Source: DASZCR01 sp035942915 (GTDB lineage Bacteria > Acidobacteriota > Blastocatellia > Pyrinomonadales > Pyrinomonadaceae). Taken from it: DNA of 6,168 bases. The stretch covers positions 1 to 6,168 of the forward strand of contig DASZCR010000140.1 of assembly GCA_035942915.1 (NCBI GenBank). The letters are read 5' to 3'. Shown one piece after another: positions 1-6,168 of this stretch (position 1 is its first letter; each line of letters starts with the position of its first letter). Under the pieces are notes generated by a model. That model did no database searches. It was given only the letters and a program-made list of their open reading frames with translations, and had not been told where the DNA came from. The position numbers were made by a program, and so were the translations under genes.

Positions 1-1
1 G

Positions 2-2410
2 GATCAGCCGGCGACCGCGCGCCCGCGCCAGCCGCGCCCGGCCACGGACTCCGGCGCGCAGGAGTCCACGGAGGAGTTGTCCATCAGGGCCGACCGCAAC
101 GAGGTGACCGGCCCCGAGGACGCGCGCGTAATCGTCTACGAGGGGAACGTGGACGCGCGCATAGGCATCTACCGCCTTCAGGCCGACAAGGTGACCATCT
201 ACGAGGCGACCAACAAGGTTCTGGCCGAGGGCAACGTCGTCTTCGATCAGGGCGAGTTCCAGCGCATCACGGGGACGCGCGCCGAGTGGAACTACGCCAC
301 GAAGCTCGGCTTCTTCGTCAACTCCACCGGCTTCACCAACCAGACGCAGGACGGAACCATCATCTACTTCACGGCCGACCGCGTCGAGAAGGTGGCGGGC
401 GACCGCATCGTCATTCTCAACGGAGAGATTACGGCCTGCGACGAGGAGAATCCGAAGTGGAGCTTTCGCGCCAAACGCGCTGAGGTCAAACTGCACGACC
501 GCGTGCGTGTCAAACGGCCGACCTTCCGCGTCAAAGGTTTTCCGGTCGCCTTTCTGCCCTTCGCCTCCGTCTCGATTAAGCCGCGCGACCGCGCCTCCGG
601 TTTTCTCACGCCGACCTTCTCCGGCTCCGGCCAGAAGGGCTTCCGCGTCTCGAACGCTTACTACCAGACGCTCGGCCGCTCGGCCGACATCACTCTGCGC
701 AACGACATCTTCACGGGGCGCGGCATCGGCATCGGCGCAGACCTTTTGACGAGAGCCAATTCGCGCTCGTTCTTGAACATGGGCTTCTATGCCGTCAAGG
801 ACAGAATCTTCGGCGCGCAGGCCGACGAGAACAATCCAGACCAGGGCGGCTCGTCCTTCTACGTCGATGGCGTACACTATTTCCCGAACGGATTTCTCGC
901 CGCCGCCGACATCAACATCACTTCGAACCTCGCCTTCCGGCAGGTCTTCTCCGACAACATCCAGCAGGCCATCTCGCCGGAGGAACGCTCGCAGGTCTTC
1001 GTCAACAAAAACTTCGGCGACTACAGCTTCAACTTCCTCGCGCGCACGCAGGTCACGTCCATTCCCGAAGCGCGCGTCCGCATCCGCGCCCTGCCGTCCA
1101 TCACGCTCGACAAGCGACCGTCCATCCTGCGCTTCTTCGAGAAACTTCCGCTCTACTTCTCATTCGAGGGCGGAGCCGAAGGCATGAGCCGCAAGGAGAC
1201 TTTCGAGAACGCTGCGGCGCTCGCGGCCGACGGCGTTGCCAACGCCATCATCACGCCTTCCATCGTCCAGCGTCTCGACTTTCATCCGCAGTTCACACTG
1301 CCCCTGAGCGTCGGCGGCTGGGGACTGACGGCGACGGGCGGCGTGCGCGCCACCTACTATTCCAACTCGCTCGACCCCACCTCGCGCCTCGTCCAAAGCC
1401 GCGATGTGGTGCGCGGCTACGGCGAGTTCAGCTTCGACGTGCGCCCGCCCGCGCTCGCGCGCAACTTCCGCCACCGCGACGGCACTTTCTTCTTCCGCCA
1501 CACCATCGAGCCTTATCTCACCTATCGCAAGATTGAAGGCATCTCGAACTTCGAGCGCATCATCCGCTTCGACTACACGGACGCCATCGCCGACACCAAC
1601 GAGATAGAGTTCGGCGTCACGAACCGCTTCTTCACGCGTCGTTCGACCGAGAACGTGAGTGGCAAGACGGTTGCCGCAGGCAGCGACGAGGCACGGCGCG
1701 CACCGCTCGCCAGCCAGCCCTTCGAGGTCTTGTCCATCACGCTTCGCCAGAAGTACTTCTTCGACCCGCTGTTTGGCGGCGCGCTGATTCCCGGACAGCG
1801 CAATCAGTTCTACCCCATCACGACCTTTTCGGGCTTCACCTACGGAGGCGTCCCGCGCCGCTTCTCGCCTTTGAACGTCGAGGCGCGCATCCGCCAGCCG
1901 CAGAAGGCCGGGCGCGAGCTCTTCTCCGACGTGCGGATGAATCTGGATGTGCTTGGCGAGGGCGGCGGCCTGCGCGATTTGGCCGTCTCTTTCGGCATCC
2001 GTCGGCGCGCACGCCTCTCGCGCGTCATCGAAGCCTTCCAGACCTTCTACTACACGCGCGCCATCACGCTTGCGCCTTCGCTCCGGCAGTTCAGCGACCG
2101 CGCGGGCAACGAACCCGGCACGCTGCAAGGCTCGCAGTGGAGTCCGTCCATCTTTCTCGGCGACCGCGACGCGGGACTCTTCGGCGGCGCGTCTTTCTTC
2201 TTCGACTTCCAGAACCGGCCGGGGCGCGGCAGTTCCTCGCTGGTCAGTTCGACCGTGACGGTCGGCTACACATGGGATTGCTGCTCGGTCACAGCCCAGA
2301 ACCACACCTACAACGTCGGCCTCCGACAAGAGAACCGCGTCGTCTTCAGCTTCCGTCTGAACGGCATCGGCACGTTCGGCACAGAGCAGATTGGTCAGAA
2401 CTATCGCTGA
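2..2410 (+). CDS. lptD: LPS-assembly outer membrane protein LptD, 5' partial
   Basis: LptD (OstA/Imp) is the outer-membrane beta-barrel that, with the lipoprotein LptE, inserts lipopolysaccharide into the outer leaflet at the end of the Lpt bridge. Residues here count from base 2 (802 visible). Residues 1-25 are a Pro/Ala/Thr-rich linker. About 26-150 form the periplasmic OstA/LptA-like domain, with repeated strands such as VIVYEGNVDAR and KVLAEGNVVFDQG. The rest is the barrel, rich in alternating aromatic strands. RASGFLTP at 197-204 matches the conserved R-SGFL-P at the start of the LptD barrel. C146 (ITACDEENPKW) and the pair C760-C761 (YTWDCCSV) correspond to E. coli C173 and C724-C725, which form the disulfides linking the N-domain to the barrel. 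No counterpart of E. coli C31 is visible; it may lie upstream. The frame has no stop back to base 2, so the TTG at 77, which falls at the domain boundary, is unlikely to be the start; a signal peptide is expected outside the window. No frameshift is seen. The family call is firm. Confidence 0.93.
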   Translation, partial: DQPATARPRQPRPATDSGAQESTEELSIRADRNEVTGPEDARVIVYEGNVDARIGIYRLQADKVTIYEATNKVLAEGNVVFDQGEFQRITGTRAEWNYATKLGFFVNSTGFTNQTQDGTIIYFTADRVEKVAGDRIVILNGEITACDEENPKWSFRAKRAEVKLHDRVRVKRPTFRVKGFPVAFLPFASVSIKPRDRASGFLTPTFSGSGQKGFRVSNAYYQTLGRSADITLRNDIFTGRGIGIGADLLTRANSRSFLNMGFYAVKDRIFGAQADENNPDQGGSSFYVDGVHYFPNGFLAAADINITSNLAFRQVFSDNIQQAISPEERSQVFVNKNFGDYSFNFLARTQVTSIPEARVRIRALPSITLDKRPSILRFFEKLPLYFSFEGGAEGMSRKETFENAAALAADGVANAIITPSIVQRLDFHPQFTLPLSVGGWGLTATGGVRATYYSNSLDPTSRLVQSRDVVRGYGEFSFDVRPPALARNFRHRDGTFFFRHTIEPYLTYRKIEGISNFERIIRFDYTDAIADTNEIEFGVTNRFFTRRSTENVSGKTVAAGSDEARRAPLASQPFEVLSITLRQKYFFDPLFGGALIPGQRNQFYPITTFSGFTYGGVPRRFSPLNVEARIRQPQKAGRELFSDVRMNLDVLGEGGGLRDLAVSFGIRRRARLSRVIEAFQTFYYTRAITLAPSLRQFSDRAGNEPGTLQGSQWSPSIFLGDRDAGLFGGASFFFDFQNRPGRGSSSLVSSTVTVGYTWDCCSVTAQNHTYNVGLRQENRVVFSFRLNGIGTFGTEQIGQNYR

Positions 2411-2420
2411 GGCCGCGCAA

Positions 2421-2463
2421 GCACGAAAATCAACATAAATCGAGCACGAAAATCCACGTAAAT
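2421..2463. repeat. Two-copy imperfect tandem repeat, 23-bp period
   Basis: Two 20-base units, 2421-2440 and 2444-2463, match at 18 of 20 positions and are separated by cga. The unit reads gcacgaaaatCaacAtaaat in the first copy; the capitals mark the two variable bases, which are c and g in the second. The block is clearly more AT-rich than its surroundings and starts 10 bases after the lptD stop. The second unit also contains half of a short dyad, acgaaa (2446-2451) against tttcgt (2463-2468). Degenerate cacgaaaa-type intergenic repeats occur in several high-GC environmental phyla, and this may be a remnant of such a family. The function is unknown, and with only two copies it is not a CRISPR array. 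Confidence 0.75.
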
Positions 2464-2629
2464 TTCGTCGCTTCGGGACGTTCGGCGTGCATCCAAAAGG
2501 CGCTCCGACGCATCTGATATGGCGTCCCAAAAGGGGCATTTTCAAGCAGGATTTCCCCTACGAATCGCACAACCGGGCGGCAGGCCGCGAGGACGGTTTC
2601 GACGCCCGCTTCTCGTCGGAAACAGGCTC
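2464..2629. other. Intergenic region with no recognisable element
   Basis: This is the middle of the 428-base gap between lptD and the next gene. I find no ORF with a ribosome binding site, no tRNA-like structure and no T-run terminator for lptD. Only short weak dyads are present, for example gacgc/gcgtc around 2505-2525 and aggggc/tttcccct around 2532-2559. The direct half-repeat ccaaaaggcg (about 2500) and cccaaaaggg (about 2526) is too short to interpret. Confidence 0.5.
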
Positions 2630-2658
2630 TTGACAGGCGTTCAGAGACGGCCTAGAGT
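2630..2658 (+). promoter_or_regulatory. Sigma70-type promoter of the metalloprotease gene
   Basis: A perfect -35 box TTGACA at 2630-2635 is followed after exactly 17 bases by TAGAGT at 2653-2658, a 4 of 6 match to TATAAT that keeps the key TA at the start and the final T. Transcription should begin near 2665-2668. The site lies in the intergenic gap, points at the downstream gene and is the best promoter match I see there. It implies that the second gene is transcribed independently of lptD. No operator or activator site is evident next to it. Confidence 0.75.
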
Positions 2659-2664
2659 TGGCTT

Positions 2665-2838
2665 CTCGGTGTGCGGGACAGCCCAACCCTCGCCGCCTCA
2701 CCTGTCGAAAGAACCCGTCTGGGCCGCGCCCCTAACGAACAATCCAGTTTGAGAATGAGACGAGCAGGGAGCGAACCCCTTCGAGAAGCATCCCTCGCGC
2801 GAATTTCGGAGAGAGCTTTGGAAAACAATAAAAGGCTG
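2665..2838 (+). promoter_or_regulatory. Long 5' leader of the metalloprotease gene
   Basis: Between the predicted transcription start and the chosen ATG lie about 170 bases. They are open in the same frame as the gene, with possible starts GTG 2671, TTG 2749, ATG 2755 and TTG 2818. The translated stretch is Arg/Glu/Ser-rich and not hydrophobic, so it does not look like part of an export signal. A purine run GGAGAGAG at 2808-2815 sits just before TTG 2818. I see only 4-5 bp hairpins and no recognisable riboswitch. Confidence 0.45.
2831..2835 (+). promoter_or_regulatory. Weak ribosome binding site before ATG 2839
   Basis: AAAGG is the only Shine-Dalgarno-like run directly ahead of ATG 2839, and it sits only 3 bases from it, which is short. 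The better purine-rich run at 2808-2815 is 23 bases away and would instead serve TTG 2818. The start choice therefore rests mainly on the signal peptide that follows. Confidence 0.35.
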
Positions 2839-5800
2839 ATGAACCGTTTCGTTTCCTCCACCCCTCTGTCTGCGCGCCGCCTGCGTTCGGCCGCCTCGCT
2901 CCTACTTGTCTTCATGCTCGGCCTAACGACCCCCTTCGCCGGACTCGTCAGAGCGCAGGGCGCAGCAGAGACCGTCGTCGCGCGCAAGAAGCCTACGTCG
3001 TACGCCGTCGGCCCGCGCAGCACCTACATCATTTACAACAACGACGGCGACGTGGCCTGCCGCGACGCGACGCCCGCCGAGGCGGCCGCCATTGAGAGCG
3101 GCGGCAAGGATGTCGGCCTCCGGCAGATTAACCATCTCGAAGACCTGCCCGTCGCTGCGCCGACGATGGACGACGGCACGCCCAACTCGGCGACGGGTCT
3201 GACCATCATCCTGCGCGGCACGTCGCAACTCGAAGCCAACCCGGTCGCCAAACAGGCTTTCGTCAACGCGGCGGCGAAGTGGGAAGCCATCATCACCAGC
3301 CCCATCACTATCGTCATCGACGTTGACTACGGCCCGACGCACTTTGGCACGCCTTTCTCCTCCGACAATATCCTCGGCGCGACCAGCACGCAGAACCTCT
3401 TCGGCACTAATAACTACGGGGGCGTCCGCAGTCGCCTCATCGCGCAGGCTTCCAGCCCTGAAGAGTCGGCCCTCTACAACGCGCTGCCTACGAGTGGTCT
3501 GCCGACAGACATCGGCACGGTCAACACGCTGCTCGTCGCCAGCCCCATTCTGCGCGCCCTCGGAGTCATCAACCCGGTGGCCGACCCGACGGCCGAGAAG
3601 CAGCAGTTCGGCGACCCGCCGCAGATTGGTTTCAATTCCAAATTCTCCTTCGACTTCAACCCGGACGACGGCATCACGCGGACGCAGACGGACTTCGACG
3701 CCGTCGCCGTCCACGAAATCGGCCACGCGCTCGGCTTCGACTCAGAGGTTGGCGCGCGAGAGTTGCAGCCGACGCGCCAACTGCTGGCGTCGATGTGGGA
3801 CATGTTCCGCTTCCGTCCCGGCACGGCCGCGTCGCAGTCCGCTTTCACGACCGCGCCGCGCATCCTCTCTTCGGGCGGCGAGCACGTCGAGGTCAACGAC
3901 TTTCCCGACACCGAGTTGAGGCTCTCGACCGGCAAGCCCGACGGAAGTGGTGGCGACGGAGAGCAGTCGAGCCACTGGAAGGACGACTTCCAGAACTCCG
4001 GCATCTTCATCGGCATCATGGACCCGAACATCTCTGCCGGCCGACGCGAAGTGCTTACCGAAAACGACCGTCGAGCCATCGACCGGATGGGCTATCGCAC
4101 CGTCGGAGCCATCGTCATCCCGCCGCCCGTCAACGACAACTTCGGCAACGCGAAGGTGATTACGGCTGCGACCGGCACAGATTCAATCAATACCGTCTCG
4201 GCGACGAGAGAGCCGGGAGAGCCGAACCACGTCGGTTTCTTTGGCGGTAAGTCCGCATGGTATCGCTGGACGGCCACGACCAACGGCACGGCCACCTTCG
4301 ACACGCTCAACAGCGGTTTCGACACCATGCTGGCCGTCTATACCGGCAACACGGTCGGCGCTCTGAACGCCATCACAGGCAATGACGACATCACGCAGGG
4401 GCAGATTGTCGCCAGCCGCGTGCAATTTAACGCCGTCGCCGGGACGACCTATTTCATCGCGCTCGACGGCTTCAACGACACCTTTGAAGACCCCATCCCG
4501 AACCCGCAGGCGGCCGATTCCGGCATCGCCATTCTCAATTGGAGCCTGCCGGTCGGAGCGCCGCCGCCCGCGCCCGCCAATAACAACATCGCCAACGCCA
4601 TCGTCCTCAGCGGCAACGCCGGCAGCGTCAGCGGCACGAACGTCGGTGCGACGAAGGAGACCGGTGAGCCGAGCCATTCGCCGGACGGCAACGCCGGTGG
4701 CGCGTCCGTCTGGTATCGGCTGAACTCGCCCGGCAACGGTCAATTGACCGTCAACACGTCGGGCAGCAACTTCAACACACTGCTCGGCGTCTACGCGGCG
4801 AACAACACAGGTGCGCTCGGCGTCGCCAACCTTCTCCGCGTCGCCAAGAACAACGATGCTTCGGCCGATGCGACCAGCAGCGTCACCTTCAACGCTGTCG
4901 CCGGACTCGTCTACTACATCGCCGTCGATGGCGCTAACGGCGCGACCGGCAGCACGCTCACGCTCAACTGGAACTTCGCGGGCAGCGCGAGTGTGCCGAC
5001 CGTCCAGTTCAGTCATTCCAACTTCGACCTGCCGGAATCGGGCGGCGCGGCGGCCGTCGTGACCGTGACGCGCACGGGCGATTTGAGCGCGGCGGCGACC
5101 GTCGATATGTCAACCGGCGTGCCTCCTTTTCAGGCCGATTGCGGCGTCGGCAACGGCGGCGCGGCCAATCCGCGCTGCGACTACGCCAACTTCGGCGGCA
5201 CGATTCGCTTCGCGCCCGGCGTCGACTCGCGCAACGTCTTCATCCCCATCGTTGACGACACCTATCTGGAAGGCAACGAGACCATCGCCGTCACGCTCTC
5301 GAACGCGCGCGGCGCAAGTCTCGGAGCCGTCTCGACGGCCAACGTCTCGATTCTCGACAACGACGCTGCCTCGACCACTTCGCCCATCGACCAGACGGCC
5401 TTCTTCGTCAAGCAGCAGTACTACGACTTCCTGTCGCGCGAGCCGGATGGGACGGGCTTCGCCGGTTGGCAGGCGACGATTCAGGGCTGTCCCGGCGGCG
5501 GCTTCGGCAACGCCAACCCCGGCTGCGACCGCGTTCACGTCTCGAAGAGCTTCTATCAGTCGGACGAGTTTCAGGGTCGCGGCTACTTCGCCTATCGCTT
5601 CTATCAGGTGGCGTTCGGCCGGCGGCCGACCTTCGCCGAGTTCATCCCAGACATCATCAAGGTGGGCGGCCCGCAGTCGCCTGCCGACGAGGCGGCGAGC
5701 AAGGCCGAGTTCACCGAAGCCTTCACGCTCAGGCCGGAGTTTACGGCCAAGTACAATCAGCCGCAGTTCCAGTCCTCGCAAGCCTATGTTAACGAACTTG

Positions 5801-6105
5801 AGCGCACGGCTCAGGTGACGCTCGACGCGGCCTTCAAGGCCTCGCTCGTCGCGGCTCTCGACAACGGCACGAAGACGCGCGACGTGGTCTTGCGCGACAT
5901 CGCCGAGACCGGCATCGTGCAGAACCGTTACTTCAACGAAGCGTTCGTCGCCATGCAGTACTTCGGCTACCAGCGCCGCGACCCCGACCAGGCGAGCTTC
6001 CTCATCCTCGTCGGCCAACTCAATCAAGACCCGCAGGCGCTACGCAAGATGATTTTCGACTTCATCTTCTCGGACGAGTATCGCGTCAGATTCGGACTCA
6101 GATAA
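2839..6105 (+). CDS. Secreted NF038122-type metalloprotease with PPC-like repeats, Calx-beta and DUF4214 domains
   Basis: This 1088-residue exported protein is probably an extracellular or surface protease; its substrate is unknown. The signal peptide is at 1-39: basic n-region (RRLR), hydrophobic core SLLLVFMLGL, likely cleavage VRA|QG. The metalloprotease region is about 120-425, with the zinc motif HEIGHALGFDS at 292-302 (H292, E293, H296) and a Met-turn-like GIMDP with M394. This resembles the family annotated NF038122, common in Acidobacteriota. Two PPC-like beta-sandwich repeats follow at 432-570 and 581-713, sharing EPGEP/ETGEP, YRW/YRL, FNAVAG and ALDG/AVDG. Calx-beta (calcium-binding fold) spans about 718-842 with DDTYLEGNE and ends in SILDND. 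DUF4214 runs 850-1088 with YYDFLSREPD, a second half MQYFGYQRRDPD and the end FSDEYRVRFG. Cysteine pairs C768/C780 and C884/C896 could form disulfides outside the cell. ATG 2839 was chosen because the signal peptide starts there; TTG 2818 is a credible alternative adding MENNKRL. No PEP-CTERM or LPXTG anchor is present. Domain calls are firm; the role is inferred. Confidence 0.88.
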   Translation: MNRFVSSTPLSARRLRSAASLLLVFMLGLTTPFAGLVRAQGAAETVVARKKPTSYAVGPRSTYIIYNNDGDVACRDATPAEAAAIESGGKDVGLRQINHLEDLPVAAPTMDDGTPNSATGLTIILRGTSQLEANPVAKQAFVNAAAKWEAIITSPITIVIDVDYGPTHFGTPFSSDNILGATSTQNLFGTNNYGGVRSRLIAQASSPEESALYNALPTSGLPTDIGTVNTLLVASPILRALGVINPVADPTAEKQQFGDPPQIGFNSKFSFDFNPDDGITRTQTDFDAVAVHEIGHALGFDSEVGARELQPTRQLLASMWDMFRFRPGTAASQSAFTTAPRILSSGGEHVEVNDFPDTELRLSTGKPDGSGGDGEQSSHWKDDFQNSGIFIGIMDPNISAGRREVLTENDRRAIDRMGYRTVGAIVIPPPVNDNFGNAKVITAATGTDSINTVSATREPGEPNHVGFFGGKSAWYRWTATTNGTATFDTLNSGFDTMLAVYTGNTVGALNAITGNDDITQGQIVASRVQFNAVAGTTYFIALDGFNDTFEDPIPNPQAADSGIAILNWSLPVGAPPPAPANNNIANAIVLSGNAGSVSGTNVGATKETGEPSHSPDGNAGGASVWYRLNSPGNGQLTVNTSGSNFNTLLGVYAANNTGALGVANLLRVAKNNDASADATSSVTFNAVAGLVYYIAVDGANGATGSTLTLNWNFAGSASVPTVQFSHSNFDLPESGGAAAVVTVTRTGDLSAAATVDMSTGVPPFQADCGVGNGGAANPRCDYANFGGTIRFAPGVDSRNVFIPIVDDTYLEGNETIAVTLSNARGASLGAVSTANVSILDNDAASTTSPIDQTAFFVKQQYYDFLSREPDGTGFAGWQATIQGCPGGGFGNANPGCDRVHVSKSFYQSDEFQGRGYFAYRFYQVAFGRRPTFAEFIPDIIKVGGPQSPADEAASKAEFTEAFTLRPEFTAKYNQPQFQSSQAYVNELERTAQVTLDAAFKASLVAALDNGTKTRDVVLRDIAETGIVQNRYFNEAFVAMQYFGYQRRDPDQASFLILVGQLNQDPQALRKMIFDFIFSDEYRVRFGLR

Positions 6106-6140
6106 GCGACGCGCTGTAAAGCCTACGCGACCGACGGCCG

Positions 6141-6168
6141 CGACGATTCCTGTTAAGAAGAATCGTCG
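6141..6168 (+). terminator. 9-bp inverted repeat at the window edge, possible terminator
   Basis: cgacgattc (6141-6149) and gaatcgtcg (6160-6168) are perfect reverse complements around a 10-base loop, 36 bases after the stop of the metalloprotease gene. Position and stem fit an intrinsic terminator. The right arm ends on the last base, however, so neither a longer stem (the bases before the left arm are ggccg) nor a T-run can be seen. It could instead be a protein-binding dyad or a repeat. Confidence 0.5.

Noticed and set aside
77..79. TTG at 77 as the start of lptD
   Set aside because: The frame is open to base 2, and LptD needs a signal peptide. The TTG falls directly at the OstA domain boundary, so it is more likely an internal Leu codon.
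2421..2463. CRISPR remnant
   Set aside because: There are only two imperfect 20-base units with a 3-base gap, no spacers, and no cas genes nearby.
1160..2545. Long antisense open frame of 461 codons opposite the lptD 3' half
   Set aside because: It lies opposite a clear LptD barrel. Its translation is Ala/Arg/Glu/Val-rich with no domain or ribosome binding site, which is typical of the antisense of GC-ending codons.
2532..2559. agggg/cccct dyad as the lptD terminator
   Set aside because: The stem is 5 bp with a loop of about 17 bases and no T-run follows.
2671..2673. GTG at 2671 as the annotated start of the metalloprotease gene
   Set aside because: It is only a few bases after the predicted transcription start, has no ribosome binding site, and would put 56 polar residues before a good signal peptide. 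It is kept only as an alternative in the findings.
2665..2838. Riboswitch or structured RNA in the leader
   Set aside because: Only 4-5 bp pairings were found, such as gacag/ctgtc and gccca/tgggc, and no known aptamer core was recognised.
2872..2890. Twin-arginine (Tat) signal at RRLRSA
   Set aside because: The context lacks the S-RR-x-F-L-K pattern; an ordinary Sec signal peptide explains the region.
4183..5016. Antisense open frame of 277 codons opposite the PPC-like repeats
   Set aside because: The composition is a mirror of the sense codons, no motif is visible, and the sense frame is strongly supported by domains. The similar frames at 2923-3726 and 5110-6027 were dropped for the same reason.

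Overview
The window is a GC-rich stretch whose codons end mostly in C or G. It carries two genes on the + strand that are probably transcribed separately, and both look like envelope or exported proteins. LptD implies a Gram-negative, LPS-making bacterium. The second protein joins a metalloprotease, PPC-like repeats, a Calx-beta domain and a C-terminal DUF4214. That combination, with a TTGACA/TAGAGT-type promoter, fits Acidobacteriota, most likely class Blastocatellia. The taxon is inferred from protein architecture recalled from memory, not from a search or a marker gene.

Layout: bases 2-2410 hold most of lptD, the outer-membrane LPS-assembly protein. Its reading frame is open to the left edge, so the signal peptide and true start lie outside the window. 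Bases 2411-2838 are non-coding. They contain a two-copy AT-rich 23-bp-period repeat just after the lptD stop, a stretch with nothing recognisable, a strong sigma70-like promoter at 2630-2658, and a leader of about 170 bases. Bases 2839-6105 encode a 1088-residue secreted multidomain protein: signal peptide, HEXXH zinc metalloprotease of the kind annotated as NF038122, two PPC-like beta-sandwich repeats, Calx-beta, DUF4214. The last 28 bases form a 9-bp inverted repeat that ends exactly at the window edge and may be this gene's terminator.

The two genes share no obvious pathway. The 428-base gap and the internal promoter argue against an operon. I see no RNA genes, mobile elements, CRISPR arrays or defence-like loci, and no convincing sign of a new multi-gene system. 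The points most worth a second look are the non-canonical third position of the protease zinc motif, two look-alike cysteine loops in neighbouring domains, the start-site ambiguity with an open leader, and the AT-rich repeat behind lptD.
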